The notes: a model not told the origin generated them from the sequence alone. 64,000 bases of DNA from an uncultured Prevotellaceae bacterium (GCA_902775605.1 CACYNE010000009.1:1-64000); one strand, 5' to 3'; shown: positions 33,593-42,947, numbered from the stretch's first letter. Made by a program: numbers and translations.

Positions 33593-34246
33593 CTACTTAT
33601 ATGATTTCAATTCAAAAGAAACCTTGTATTTGCGGTCTGGACTTGACCCTTTAACATTGCTTTTGTAATATGCATAATCATCATTATAGCCATAGCCTTT
33701 CAGCAAGAAACTCTTCGTCATACCTGGTTCTATTCTTACCGATTTTGTGAAGTCTTGATAATCCAACATATTACCATTCATATCATAGTAGGTCATGCGA
33801 CCAGTAATTGAGTTGATGGTATGATTCGTATTATTCTTAAGCGACACATTAGCGTCAGAATTAACCCAATCATGATTATAACTAGCCAAAGTTACATCAT
33901 ACGAATTCTGCTTCTTCGGTTCTTCCACCTGTGTGTTACGGACAGCAGTAGTCTGGTTTGTCGGCACAGTCTTAGACTTAACAGACTTTAGTTTTTCTAC
34001 CTCCTGACGTAGTACATGAACTTCATTCTGCAGAGCAATAAAGTCTTCTTTCGAAATCGTTCCCTCAGAAATAGAATTGGACTCTATCTGCTTCTCCAAT
34101 ACCATTTCCTGATCATCTTCTTTTGTTGCGTCATCCCAACGGAATAACCCTGTAGACCATAGTAGTGCTACAATCAGCACCACAATCACTAATACCAAAA
34201 GAAAAATATAACTTTCATTTTTCCTATCATCTATTTCTCGGTACAT
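33593..34246 (-). CDS. membrane-anchored protein with FxLYD-like domain
   Basis: This 217-residue protein has one membrane segment (about 13-32), a glutamate-rich coiled coil (about 60-88, typical heptads), and a C-terminal beta domain (about 110-215) that looks like an FxLYD/immunoglobulin-like fold: D-W-V-N-S-D-A-N-V-S-L-K-N-N-T and I-E-P-G-M-T-K-S-F. A periplasmic role is likely. Family membership is by pattern only. Confidence 0.65.
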   Translation of the reverse strand: MYREIDDRKNESYIFLLVLVIVVLIVALLWSTGLFRWDDATKEDDQEMVLEKQIESNSISEGTISKEDFIALQNEVHVLRQEVEKLKSVKSKTVPTNQTTAVRNTQVEEPKKQNSYDVTLASYNHDWVNSDANVSLKNNTNHTINSITGRMTYYDMNGNMLDYQDFTKSVRIEPGMTKSFLLKGYGYNDDYAYYKSNVKGSSPDRKYKVSFELKSYK

Positions 34247-34489
34247 AATTCAATATATTTTGGTTCATACCTTCTGTAAATCTGAATTATTAATACTCGC
34301 TTACGAGTGGTAACATTATATTGGTTAGTATTATTTTGCAAATTTAAATGAAAAAGACTTTTTGGCCAAATAAAATGAATAGAAAAAACATTGTAGTTCT
34401 CTGCCTCCAATAATCTTTTATATCAGACAGACCTCTTCCGCCATGTCAAAGAAGACAGGAGCTCGTTATCTTCTCGCTGTTTAACAACA
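34247..34489. other. gene-poor spacer of 243 nt
   Basis: Holds a minus-strand -7 box candidate (TAAATTTG, 34339-34346), a small hairpin CTCG-ctta-CGAG near 34297 and, next to 34490, what may be frame-shifted coding remains of the gene ending there. AT-rich elsewhere. Confidence 0.5.
34339..34346 (-). promoter_or_regulatory. -7 box candidate for the FxLYD-like gene
   Basis: TAAATTTG on the minus strand, 92 nt upstream of the start. Confidence 0.4.
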
Positions 34490-34732
34490 TCAAAAAGATT
34501 CTTTACCTAGATTCTTGATAAATATTGCAATCTGATAATATTTGCCATAATCATCCTTCGTCTTATAATTCGTCATACCCACAACAAAATCTCCAACTTG
34601 GCGATAAGCCCAAAGTTTTCCATCATAATACTCAGATTTAACAGTAGTATCATTCTCAGCTTTTATAAATGTCTGAGCCTTTAATGAAGTGGCAAGACAC
34701 AATAAAAATATGATATATAATAGCTTTTTCAT
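34490..34732 (-). CDS. short secreted hypothetical protein, possibly truncated
   Basis: This 80-residue protein has a clear signal peptide (1-19, ending L-K-A-Q) followed by only 61 residues that read as the start of a longer beta-rich domain (Y-Y-Q-I-A-I-F-I-K-N-L-G). The stop follows K-E-S-F in a run of five T's; a shift of one base there would extend the frame by 21 codons (F-D-V-V-K-Q and onward). It may be a frame-shifted gene. It begins 7 nt after Fic and is probably co-transcribed. Confidence 0.55.
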   Translation of the reverse strand: MKKLLYIIFLLCLATSLKAQTFIKAENDTTVKSEYYDGKLWAYRQVGDFVVGMTNYKTKDDYGKYYQIAIFIKNLGKESF

Positions 34733-34739
34733 TTTACTT

Positions 34740-35489
34740 TCAATACTGAATCCTGAAATAGTCGAGCACAGCCTTATAATGATCCTGAGCCGTAAGGCAG
34801 GTGTCTGTCAGATAGCCATCAAGATGTCCCCATTCTCGCAACCCACGATAATAGAACATTTTCAACTCGTCTGTGATGATGAAAGGCACGATACCATTGC
34901 ATAGACACTCCTTAAACATGATAAGGCGCCCCACTCGTCCATTGCCATCCTGGAACGGATGGATCTTCTCAAAGCGGACGTGGAAATCGAGAATGTCTTC
35001 CAACGTATGTTGTCCCTTGGCATTATAGCTTTTAATAAGTCGTTGCATACTGTCGTGAACCATCTCTGGCTCACATGTCATTTCGCCACCCACTTCATTG
35101 GGCAGACGCTTGTAATCACCTACGGCAAACCAGTCTTTCCGACTATCTGACGTGCCAGATTTCAACATGCCATGCAGCGTCTTGACCAGTTCCTCCGAAA
35201 GCGCCTCTTCAGCCTTATCGATAATCATGTCGATACAGCGGAAGTGATTCACCGTCTCCACGATATCATTGACGTTAATCGTTTCATCGGAAGCGACACC
35301 AATGGTATTCGTTTCAAAGATATATCGTGTCTGCTCGTGCGTAAGACGACTGCCCTCGATATGATTCGAGTTGTAGGTCAGGTCTATCTGCGTTTTGTGA
35401 TAGATGCCGCCTTTCATCTGCATCTCCTTCTGCTCACGCAGGGCTGCAAGCAGTGGGGTTATCTTCAAATCTTTTTCCAGACTATTCAT
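34740..35489 (-). CDS. Fic-domain protein (AMP-transferase type)
   Basis: This 249-residue protein has the full Fic motif H-P-F-Q-D-G-N-G-R-V-G-R (His177), so nucleotidyl (usually AMP) transfer to a protein target is expected. An inhibitory motif S-N-H-I-E-G (Ser41, Glu45, Gly46) sits in the N-terminal helix, marking a self-inhibited class II type enzyme. The C-terminal part is helical. Cytoplasmic. No separate antitoxin is next to it. Its target is unknown. Confidence 0.9.
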   Translation of the reverse strand: MNSLEKDLKITPLLAALREQKEMQMKGGIYHKTQIDLTYNSNHIEGSRLTHEQTRYIFETNTIGVASDETINVNDIVETVNHFRCIDMIIDKAEEALSEELVKTLHGMLKSGTSDSRKDWFAVGDYKRLPNEVGGEMTCEPEMVHDSMQRLIKSYNAKGQHTLEDILDFHVRFEKIHPFQDGNGRVGRLIMFKECLCNGIVPFIITDELKMFYYRGLREWGHLDGYLTDTCLTAQDHYKAVLDYFRIQY

Positions 35490-35542
35490 TATCTTTATTA
35501 TCGGCTATTAGTAATTATGTGCGTTTCCGCTGTATCTGACTG

Positions 35543-35550
35543 CAAAGTTA
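35543..35550 (-). promoter_or_regulatory. -7 box for fic
   Basis: TAACTTTG on the minus strand, 54 nt upstream of the Fic start. Confidence 0.55.
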
Positions 35551-35632
35551 CGAAAAAATTTCGAGAAATCATGAAAAGTTCATCAGTTTTGTTATGCCGA
35601 TGATCTGAAGTTTTTGTCTTGTGGCAGGCTGT

Positions 35633-35664
35633 TTTTTCCTGCGTCAAGGACACTGCAGGAAAAA
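35633..35664 (-). terminator. terminator after the gldB-like gene
   Basis: TTTTTCCTGC pairs perfectly with GCAGGAAAAA around 12 nt; symmetric, so it can stop both strands. It lies 8 nt after the stop of the gene at 35673. Confidence 0.8.
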
Positions 35665-35672
35665 GTCAATAC

Positions 35673-36455
35673 TTACTCCTCCAACAACTGCTGGATGGTG
35701 ATTTCGGGATGATGCTGCATTCTGTCGGAGACGCGCATCACCTCGGGACGATTGAAGACGTTGCGACCCATGGCACGATTGACCACATACTGAATGCGGG
35801 CCATGTGGGCATCGCGCAAAGCAGCAGAGTCACGCTCCTCTTCCGACATGGGGAAATGCCCCAGAAGATAGAAGCCTAGGCAGTCGGGCACGATGTACTG
35901 ACGAGTCATCATGCGACGCTGGCGCTCGCTGAAGCCGTACTTCAGATAAATGGGATAGTCCTTGCCCAGATACTTGTCGAGCGAGATGCCCACCATCGAA
36001 TCGCCCACCACGATGCTCTGATCCAGCGAACTGATTTGCGTATAGACATGAGGGATGGAGAGCTGAGGCACCATCTCGACGAGACGCTTGAAGGACTTGG
36101 TGAGGTCGGCATTGAGATCGCTCACATCGTGATACTGCTCCTCAACATCAAGTAAAAGTGCCTGCAACGTGCTGTCCTGGAAAAAATAAAGGAAGCGGGT
36201 ATTGATGCCAGGCTCATCAACATAGCCCAGATTCAAAACATCCTCAATCAGCGTGCGGGTCTCGATGGGATAGTTGGTCTTCATCTGCTGCAGAGCGGCA
36301 TAGTCGCCTGTGGTCAAGAAGAGTCGCTGAGCCCTGTCGAAACGTGCCAGCACCACCCCGTCGGAACGACCATCCTCGCCCGAAAGATTCAACTTCCACT
36401 GACAACCTATACAGGCCATCAGAACAAACAATAAGGCAAAATAAATGCTTCGCAC
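35673..36455 (-). CDS. gldB: GldB-like gliding/T9SS lipoprotein
   Basis: This 260-residue protein has a lipoprotein-type signal with Cys18 (A-C-I-G-C) and GldB family marks: Y-F-F-Q-D-S-T-L-Q-A, Q-S-I-V-V-G-D-S-M-V-G-I-S-L-D-K-Y-L-G-K and P-D-C-L-G-F-Y. Family members are envelope lipoproteins needed for gliding in flavobacteria. In Bacteroidales they occur without gliding, and the role is not established. Transcribed alone. Confidence 0.8.
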   Translation of the reverse strand: MRSIYFALLFVLMACIGCQWKLNLSGEDGRSDGVVLARFDRAQRLFLTTGDYAALQQMKTNYPIETRTLIEDVLNLGYVDEPGINTRFLYFFQDSTLQALLLDVEEQYHDVSDLNADLTKSFKRLVEMVPQLSIPHVYTQISSLDQSIVVGDSMVGISLDKYLGKDYPIYLKYGFSERQRRMMTRQYIVPDCLGFYLLGHFPMSEEERDSAALRDAHMARIQYVVNRAMGRNVFNRPEVMRVSDRMQHHPEITIQQLLEE

Positions 36456-36493
36456 GAGATGGGAATGTTTTTACTTTTTGTTAATTTCGACCG

Positions 36494-36501
36494 CAAAAAT
36501 A
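36494..36501 (-). promoter_or_regulatory. -7 box for the gldB-like gene
   Basis: TATTTTTG on the minus strand, 39 nt upstream. Confidence 0.45.
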
Positions 36502-36574
36502 CTAAAAATTATTGAATTAACCAAATTTTAACCTAATTTTCTTAAAACAAATTGTCCTTTTTGTCTGTTTTCAG

Positions 36575-36582
36575 TAATTTTG
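36575..36582 (+). promoter_or_regulatory. -7 box for the DUF4861 gene
   Basis: TAATTTTG, 21 nt before the ATG at 36604. It overlaps the apparent frame start at 36580 and excludes it. Confidence 0.5.
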
Positions 36583-36603
36583 TATCATAACAAACACGAA
36601 AAT

Positions 36604-37818
36604 ATGAAACGAATCATCCTTGCCCTGACACTCTGTCTGCCCTTGACGGCAGGTGCTCAGAAGACCATCACCATCAGCGTAAGCAACCCCCTCAGCAATG
36701 CACGCACGGACCAGCCCGTCATTGTCAGTCTGGCGCCCTATGGCGAGGTGCGCTCTGCCCTGGTGCAGACCAACGGAACAGAAATAGCCTGCCAGTTGGA
36801 CGACCTGAATCAGGACGACACCTACGACGAGTTGTGCTTCCTGGCCGACCTCAAGGCCAAGGAAACGAAGACCTATGAGGTGACGCTGAGCATGGATGGC
36901 GAGCCGAGGACCTACCCCGCTCGCGTCTATGCCGAGATGCTGCTGCGCAACGACAAGGTGAAACAGAAGAACAAGCACGACAACTATATAGAAAGTATCA
37001 CGGCAAGGGGTGACTGCGCCAACTCATACAACATACAGCACCACCACGGCGTGGACTTTGAGAGCGAGTTGAACGGCATCCGCATCTACTTTGACAAGCG
37101 CCAGACGCTGGACCTGTATGGCAAGTTTCACAAGCGACTGGAACTGAAGGAAACGCAGTTCTACACACAGCCAGACCAGAAAGCCGAGGGCTATGGCGAC
37201 GACGTGCTGTGGGTGGGTAACACCTTCGGACTGGGTGCCTTGCGTGGATGGGACGGCAAGGAGCCAACCATGATTGACCCCGTGAAGAACCGCACACAGC
37301 GCATCATCTCCTACGGTCCGCTGCGCACCATCGTTGAGGTGGAGGATCGAGGCTGGGTGCTGCCTGTATCGAAGAAGAAGGTGAACATGACGCTGCGCTA
37401 CACACAATATGCCGGCCACAGAGATACCGACGTGGATGTGTTTTTCAACATGCCGATGGCAGGCGAGAAACTATCGACGGGCATCATCAATGTGAAGGAC
37501 TCAAAGGAGTTTAGCGATCAGCAGGGACTGCGTGGCTGCTGGGGTACAGACTATCCCTCGACAGACACCATCAACTGGAAACGCGAAACGGTGGGACTGG
37601 GCATCTTGATTCCCCGTCAGCACCTGGTCAGCGAGGAGAAAGCCAACAAGGACAACTATGCATTTGTGGTGGGGACAAAGACCAAACAACTGAGTTACAA
37701 GATTGCGTATTGTTCTGATAACGAAGACTTTGGCATGCACAGCGCCGATGAATGGTTCAACTGGCTGAAGAACTGGCGCAAGGAAATAGAGAAACCCGTC
37801 ACAATAAAGATACACTAA
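36604..37818 (+). CDS. secreted DUF4861 protein
   Basis: This 404-residue protein has a signal peptide (about 1-19, ending A-G-A-Q) and matches DUF4861: I-S-V-S-N-P-L-S-N-A-R-T-D-Q-P-V at the start, then D-D-V-L-W-V-G-N-T-F-G-L-G-A and R-Y-T-Q-Y-A-G-H-R-D. The family is common in Bacteroidetes near pectin or rhamnogalacturonan degradation genes, but none are adjacent here, so a carbohydrate role is only a suggestion. Stop overlaps the hemW stop by 4 nt in convergent orientation. Confidence 0.8.
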   Translation: MKRIILALTLCLPLTAGAQKTITISVSNPLSNARTDQPVIVSLAPYGEVRSALVQTNGTEIACQLDDLNQDDTYDELCFLADLKAKETKTYEVTLSMDGEPRTYPARVYAEMLLRNDKVKQKNKHDNYIESITARGDCANSYNIQHHHGVDFESELNGIRIYFDKRQTLDLYGKFHKRLELKETQFYTQPDQKAEGYGDDVLWVGNTFGLGALRGWDGKEPTMIDPVKNRTQRIISYGPLRTIVEVEDRGWVLPVSKKKVNMTLRYTQYAGHRDTDVDVFFNMPMAGEKLSTGIINVKDSKEFSDQQGLRGCWGTDYPSTDTINWKRETVGLGILIPRQHLVSEEKANKDNYAFVVGTKTKQLSYKIAYCSDNEDFGMHSADEWFNWLKNWRKEIEKPVTIKIH

Positions 37819-38909
37819 ACGCGCATCAGTTCCGTCATCACCATATCGCTGACGAAAAGTCCCTCGCGCGACAGACGTAGGTGATTACCATCGCGCACCA
37901 GCAGACCATTCAACACAAACGGCTCTGCCTGCTTCAGACAGTAGTCGCGATAGTCGCTTGACAGGCCATCCAACGCCAGACCCTCGCAAGTGCGAAGCGC
38001 CGTCATCACCACCTCATTATAATGATTATCGGGGGTAAGTATCTCCTGTTCCATCACAGGCGTCCCCTGCTCTATTCCCTCAATATACTGATTGATGTCA
38101 GCCACGTTCCACTGGCGGTTCTGTCCATCAAACGAATGAGCCGCAGCACCCACACCAAGATAGGGCGTCTGATGCCAATAACTGCTGTTATGGCGCGAAC
38201 GGCGTCCCGGGCGAGCAAAGTTGCTAATCTCATAGTGCTCATAGCCCGCAGCCTCAAGGCGGTCCTTCAGGGCGTAGTACATCTGGCGCGACAGTTCCTC
38301 ATCAACCTCGCTCACTTCCCCATTCTCCAACATCCTGTAGAGCGGCGTGCCCTCCTCATACTGCAGGGCATAGGCCGACAGGTGCTCTACATCGAGAGCC
38401 AGCGCGGCATCGATATCGCGCAACCACTCATCCATTGTCTCCTCGGGAAAGCCATACATCAGATCAACACTGATATTCTGGATGCCAGCCTGGCGCAGAC
38501 GACTCACCGCCTGTGGCACCTGCGAGGCATTGTGGCGGCGACGCAGAAAACGGAGTCTCTCGTCATTGAACGTCTGAGCCCCCATCGACACACGGTTCAC
38601 GGGAAGACGGGACAAGAGGTCGGCAAATTCGGGAGTGACATCGTCGGGATTCACCTCAATGGTTACCTCCTCGGCAGTGCCCAGCGACTGGAACAGCTGA
38701 ACGAGTTGCTGGTCGGACAACTGAGAGGGCGTGCCTCCACCTAAATATATCGTGCGCACGCGTTCATTTATATATGAAGAACGCAGTTCCAACTCACGAC
38801 ACAAAGCATCAACATAGCGCTGCCGCCGACTGAGAGAGGTGGTAGAATAGAAGTCGCAATACACGCAACGACTCTTGCAAAAGGGGATATGAACGTAGAT
38901 TCCTGCCAT
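37815..38909 (-). CDS. hemW: HemW-type radical SAM protein
   Basis: This 364-residue protein has the radical SAM cluster C-K-S-R-C-V-Y-C-D-F (CxxxCxxC) near residue 11, followed by L-G-G-G-T-P-S and a TIM-barrel; the C-terminal HemW domain holds S-R-H-N-S-S-Y-W. The C-x-x-x-C-x-x-C-x-F pattern without the fourth Cys of HemN favours HemW, a haem chaperone, over a true coproporphyrinogen oxidase. The ATG is 8 nt from a -7 box. Confidence 0.88.
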   Translation of the reverse strand: MAGIYVHIPFCKSRCVYCDFYSTTSLSRRQRYVDALCRELELRSSYINERVRTIYLGGGTPSQLSDQQLVQLFQSLGTAEEVTIEVNPDDVTPEFADLLSRLPVNRVSMGAQTFNDERLRFLRRRHNASQVPQAVSRLRQAGIQNISVDLMYGFPEETMDEWLRDIDAALALDVEHLSAYALQYEEGTPLYRMLENGEVSEVDEELSRQMYYALKDRLEAAGYEHYEISNFARPGRRSRHNSSYWHQTPYLGVGAAAHSFDGQNRQWNVADINQYIEGIEQGTPVMEQEILTPDNHYNEVVMTALRTCEGLALDGLSSDYRDYCLKQAEPFVLNGLLVRDGNHLRLSREGLFVSDMVMTELMRV

Positions 38910-38917
38910 TTCAACTG

Positions 38918-38925
38918 CAAAATTA
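38918..38925 (-). promoter_or_regulatory. -7 box for hemW
   Basis: TAATTTTG on the minus strand, only 8 nt from the ATG, so the mRNA leader would be a few nucleotides at most. Confidence 0.5.
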
Positions 38926-38954
38926 CTAATTTTGTTTAATTTTCAAGAATTTTC

Positions 38955-38986
38955 TTTGGTGTTTTCACGGAAAATGCTTAATTTCG
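38955..38986 (+). promoter_or_regulatory. -33/-7 promoter for the EF-G2-like gene
   Basis: TTTG at 38955-38958, 20-nt spacer, then TAATTTCG at 38979-38986, one base off the -7 consensus. Confidence 0.45.
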
Positions 38987-39033
38987 AACCCACAAAACAA
39001 TTTAAACCGATTAATACCTAAAATTATAGAGTT

Positions 39034-41193
39034 ATGAAGATTTATCAAACCAACGAAATCAAAAACATTGCATTGCTTGGCAGTGCGGGTAGCGGCAAGA
39101 CTACTCTTGCCGAAGCAATGGTCTACGAAGCTGGCATCATCAAGCGCCGCGGTACCGTAGAGGGTAAGAACACCATGAGCGACTACTTCCCTGTTGAGCA
39201 GGAGTACGGCTACTCGGTGTTCTCTACTGTTTTTCATGTAGAGTGGAATAATAAGAAACTGAATATCATTGACTGCCCAGGTTCTGACGACTTCGTAGGT
39301 GGTGCCATCACCGCCCTGAACGTCACCGACCAGGCTGTCATCCTCATCAATGGCCAGTATGGTCCCGAGGTAGGCACACAGAACGCCTTCCGCTATACCG
39401 ACAAGCTGCAGAAGCCCGTTATCTTCCTGGTGAACCAGTTGGATAAGGAGAACTGCGACTTTGACACCATCCTGACCAACATGAAGGAGATTTACGGCGA
39501 CAAGTGCGTTCCCGTGCAGTATCCCATCGCCACCGGTCCCAACTTCAATGCTGTGATCGACGTGCTGCTGATGAAGAAATATTCATGGAAGCCCGAAGGC
39601 GGTGCTCCTATCATCGAGGAGATTCCTGCCGAGGAGATGGAGAAGGCCAAGGAGTTGCACGCTGCCCTCGTAGAGGCTGCCGCTGCCAATGACGACACCC
39701 TGATGGAGAAATTCTTTGAGAGTGAGAACCTGACAGAGGACGAGATGCGTGAAGGCATCCGCAAGGGCCTCGTCACCCGTTCTATCTTCCCCGTGTTCTG
39801 CGTATGCGCAGGCAAGGATATGGGTGTTCGCCGCTTGATGGAGTTCTTGGGCAACGTCGTTCCCTTCGTTAGCGAGATGCCGAAGGTTCGCAACACCCGT
39901 GGCGAGGAGATCAACCCCGACGCAGCTGGTCCCACTTCACTCTATTTCTTCAAGACAGGCGTTGAGCCCCATATCGGTGAGGTGCAATACTTCAAGGTGA
40001 TGAGCGGCGCTGTGAAGAGCGGCGACGACTTGACCAACGCTGACCGTGGCTCAAAGGAACGCATCGGTACAATCTATGCCTGCGCCGGTGCCAACCGTAT
40101 TCCCGTAGACGAATTGAAGGCTGGCGATATTGGCTGTACCGTGAAACTGAAGGATGTGAAGACCGGCAACGCCCTGAACGGCAAGGACTGCGAGTGGCGC
40201 TATGACTTCATCAAGTATCCTAACTCAAAATACTCACGTGCCATCAAGGCCATCAACGAGGCTGAGACCGAGAAAATGATGGTAGCCCTGACAAAGATGC
40301 GTCAGGAGGATCCCACATGGGTGGTTGAGCAGTCTAAGGAGCTCCGCCAGATCATCGTTCACGGACAGGGTGAGTTCCACCTGCGCACCTTGAAGTGGCG
40401 TATGGAGAACAACGAGAAGATCAAGATTGAATATATCGAGCCGAAGATTCCATATCGTGAGACCATCACCAAGATGGCACGTGCCGACTATCGTCACAAG
40501 AAGCAGTCTGGTGGTGCTGGTCAGTTCGGTGAGGTTCACCTGATTGTCGAGCCATACGCCGATGGTATGCCCGATCCCACCTCATTCAAGATTAATGGCC
40601 AGGAGTTCAAGATGAACATCAAGGGCAAGGAAGAGGTTGACCTGGAATGGGGCGGCAAACTGGTATTCATCAACTCTGTGGTGGGCGGTGCCATCGATAT
40701 GCGCTTCATGCCTGCCATCCTGAAGGGTATCATGGAGCGTATGGAGCAGGGCCCATTGACAGGTTCTTATGCTCGCGACGTGCGCGTCATCGTCTATGAC
40801 GGTAAGATGCACCCTGTTGACTCTAACGAGTTGTCGTTCATGCTGGCTGCACGCAATGCCTTCTCTGCTGCCTTCCGCGAGGCAGGTCCAAAGGTGTTGG
40901 AGCCTATCTACGACCTCGAGGTTTACGTGCCCGCCGACTATATGGGCGACGTGATGAGTGACCTGCAGGGACGCCGTGCCATCATCATGGGTATGGACTC
41001 AGAGGCTGGTTACCAGAAGCTCTCTGCCAAGATTCCTTTGAAGGAACTGTCTAACTACTCTATCGCACTGAGCTCTATCACAGGCGGCCGTGCTTCGTTC
41101 ACCACGAAGTTTGCCAGCTACGAACTGGTGCCCAACGACATTCAGCAGCAGCTCATCAAGGAGCACGAGGCAGAACTCAAGGACGAAGACTAA
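39034..41193 (+). CDS. elongation factor G paralogue (EF-G2-like)
   Basis: This 719-residue protein has all EF-G domains but a divergent GTPase. The P-loop is G-S-A-G-S-G-K-T-T-L (16-25). Switch II reads D-C-P-G-S-D-D-F (80-87), with Ser84 where EF-G has the catalytic His of D-T-P-G-H. The G4 motif is N-Q-L-D (134-137) instead of N-K-x-D. Domain IV still shows H-K-K-Q-S-G-G-A-G-Q-F. I recall that a Bacteroides paralogue (EF-G2) supports translation without GTP hydrolysis under starvation; this sequence fits. It is a monocistronic gene ending in a strong terminator. Confidence 0.88.
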   Translation: MKIYQTNEIKNIALLGSAGSGKTTLAEAMVYEAGIIKRRGTVEGKNTMSDYFPVEQEYGYSVFSTVFHVEWNNKKLNIIDCPGSDDFVGGAITALNVTDQAVILINGQYGPEVGTQNAFRYTDKLQKPVIFLVNQLDKENCDFDTILTNMKEIYGDKCVPVQYPIATGPNFNAVIDVLLMKKYSWKPEGGAPIIEEIPAEEMEKAKELHAALVEAAAANDDTLMEKFFESENLTEDEMREGIRKGLVTRSIFPVFCVCAGKDMGVRRLMEFLGNVVPFVSEMPKVRNTRGEEINPDAAGPTSLYFFKTGVEPHIGEVQYFKVMSGAVKSGDDLTNADRGSKERIGTIYACAGANRIPVDELKAGDIGCTVKLKDVKTGNALNGKDCEWRYDFIKYPNSKYSRAIKAINEAETEKMMVALTKMRQEDPTWVVEQSKELRQIIVHGQGEFHLRTLKWRMENNEKIKIEYIEPKIPYRETITKMARADYRHKKQSGGAGQFGEVHLIVEPYADGMPDPTSFKINGQEFKMNIKGKEEVDLEWGGKLVFINSVVGGAIDMRFMPAILKGIMERMEQGPLTGSYARDVRVIVYDGKMHPVDSNELSFMLAARNAFSAAFREAGPKVLEPIYDLEVYVPADYMGDVMSDLQGRRAIIMGMDSEAGYQKLSAKIPLKELSNYSIALSSITGGRASFTTKFASYELVPNDIQQQLIKEHEAELKDED

Positions 41194-41216
41194 TCAAGTC
41201 ATTTCCTATCATAAGA

Positions 41217-41246
41217 AAAGGAGCGGAGAGAAATCTTCGCTCCTTT
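41217..41246 (+). terminator. terminator after the EF-G2-like gene
   Basis: AAAGGAGCG pairs with CGCTCCTTT around 12 nt, followed by ATTTATTTT. Confidence 0.85.
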
Positions 41247-41348
41247 ATTTATTTTCGTATAGAAAACTAAAAACAAACTATTTTGTTAATATCTCTAAAA
41301 TTTAACCAAATCGATTAACTAAAACATCCTTTGAATCCAATTAATTTC

Positions 41349-41356
41349 TATCTTTG
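41349..41356 (+). promoter_or_regulatory. -7 box for the rprX-rprY operon
   Basis: TATCTTTG, 28 nt before the ATG at 41385. Confidence 0.6.
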
Positions 41357-41384
41357 CAGCATCAACAAAAAAGCAAAGAAAAAA

Positions 41385-42947
41385 ATGAAGAAATCCACGA
41401 TATGGACCATCGCAATCATCATGGGACTCTCGTTCCTAGGACTGCTCTACATGCAGATATCCTACATCGAAGAGATTGCCAAGATGAAGAAGGAGCAGTT
41501 TGACGAGAGTGTGAACCGTTCGCTCTATCAGGCTTCACGCAAGCTGGAGATGAACGAGACGCTGCGCTATCTGGAGAAAGACGTCAACGACGTGGAGCGT
41601 CGCGCCTTTACCCAGGACTCGATCATCGTCAACGGACTGGACGGCAGCGTGCAGCACGCCCACCAGTTCTCCGTATCGGCAGAGGATGGCACGTTCTACT
41701 CGGCTTTCGAATTGAAGACCTTCGCAACCAAGCCTGCCAACACGCCCAAGGCAATGATGATGCGCACGGACAAGGACCAACTGTCGGAAGCCACCAAGTC
41801 GCTGCAGGAGGCTGTCCGCACCCGCTACGTCTATCAGAAGGCATTGCTCGACGAGGTGGTGTATAACATCCTCTATACCGCCAGCGAGAAGCCCCTGAAG
41901 GAGCGCGTGAACTTCAAGTTGCTGGACCAGGAAATCAGCGTGGAGCTGCAGAGCAACGGCATCGACATGCCTTACCACCTGATGGTGCTTACCTCTGACG
42001 GGCGCGAGGTATATCGCTGTCCCGACTACTCTACCAAGGGCGAGCAGTGGAGCTATTCGCAGACACTGTTCCGCAACGACCCATCGACAAAGACCGGCGT
42101 GGTGCGCATCCACTTCCCTGACATGGACTCATATATCTATTCGAGTATCCGCTTCATGATTCCCGCCGTGATCTTCACCGTGGTACTGCTCATCACCTTC
42201 GTCTTTACCATCGTCGTTATCTTCCGCCAGAAGCGCTATACCGAGATTAAAAACGACTTCATCAACAACATGACGCACGAGCTGAAGACTCCTATCAGCA
42301 GCATCTCGCTGGCAGCACAGATGTTGGGTGATGAAGCGGTGACGAAGAGTCCGTCGATGATGAAGCACCTGAGCACCGTGATTGGCGACGAGTCGCGCCG
42401 CCTACGTTTCCTCGTAGAGAAAGTGCTGCAGATGTCAATGTTCGACCGCAAATCGACATCATTTAAGAAGAAGGAGCTCGACCTCAACGAACTGCTGGAA
42501 CAGACCTCGGCAACGTTCAACCTGCGCGTGGAGCATACGGGTGGCAAGATTACCACCGAGATAGAGGCCATCGATTCGGCCATCTTCGTGGACGAGGTTC
42601 ACTTCACCAACGCCATCACCAACTTGCTGGACAATGCCGTGAAGTATCGCAAGCCCGACCAGCCCGTGAACATTCATATCCGCACCTGGAACGACGGCGA
42701 GAACCTGTGTTTCAGCATCAAGGACGACGGACAGGGCATCAAGAAAGAAAACGTAAAGAAGGTGTTCGACAAGTTCTATCGCGTGCATACCGGCAACGTA
42801 CACGACGTCAAGGGCTTCGGACTGGGTCTGGCCTACGTCAAGGAGATTATCAATCTGCACGAAGGCGAGATCAAGTGCGAGAGTGAACTGGGCAAGGGCA
42901 CGAAGTTCACCATCACCCTGCCCATCCTGAAAGAAGACACTGAATAA
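41385..42947 (+). CDS. rprX: RprX-type sensor histidine kinase
   Basis: This 520-residue kinase has two membrane segments (about 5-25 and 252-278) bounding a periplasmic sensor, then a HisKA domain with the phospho-accepting H in N-N-M-T-H-E-L-K-T-P, the N-box N-L-L-D-N-A-V-K-Y, D-D-G-Q-G-I and G-F-G-L-G-L-A-Y-V. It pairs with the response regulator 37 nt downstream. The resemblance to Bacteroides RprX is strong by memory of its pair RprY; the signal sensed is not known. Confidence 0.85.
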   Translation: MKKSTIWTIAIIMGLSFLGLLYMQISYIEEIAKMKKEQFDESVNRSLYQASRKLEMNETLRYLEKDVNDVERRAFTQDSIIVNGLDGSVQHAHQFSVSAEDGTFYSAFELKTFATKPANTPKAMMMRTDKDQLSEATKSLQEAVRTRYVYQKALLDEVVYNILYTASEKPLKERVNFKLLDQEISVELQSNGIDMPYHLMVLTSDGREVYRCPDYSTKGEQWSYSQTLFRNDPSTKTGVVRIHFPDMDSYIYSSIRFMIPAVIFTVVLLITFVFTIVVIFRQKRYTEIKNDFINNMTHELKTPISSISLAAQMLGDEAVTKSPSMMKHLSTVIGDESRRLRFLVEKVLQMSMFDRKSTSFKKKELDLNELLEQTSATFNLRVEHTGGKITTEIEAIDSAIFVDEVHFTNAITNLLDNAVKYRKPDQPVNIHIRTWNDGENLCFSIKDDGQGIKKENVKKVFDKFYRVHTGNVHDVKGFGLGLAYVKEIINLHEGEIKCESELGKGTKFTITLPILKEDTE

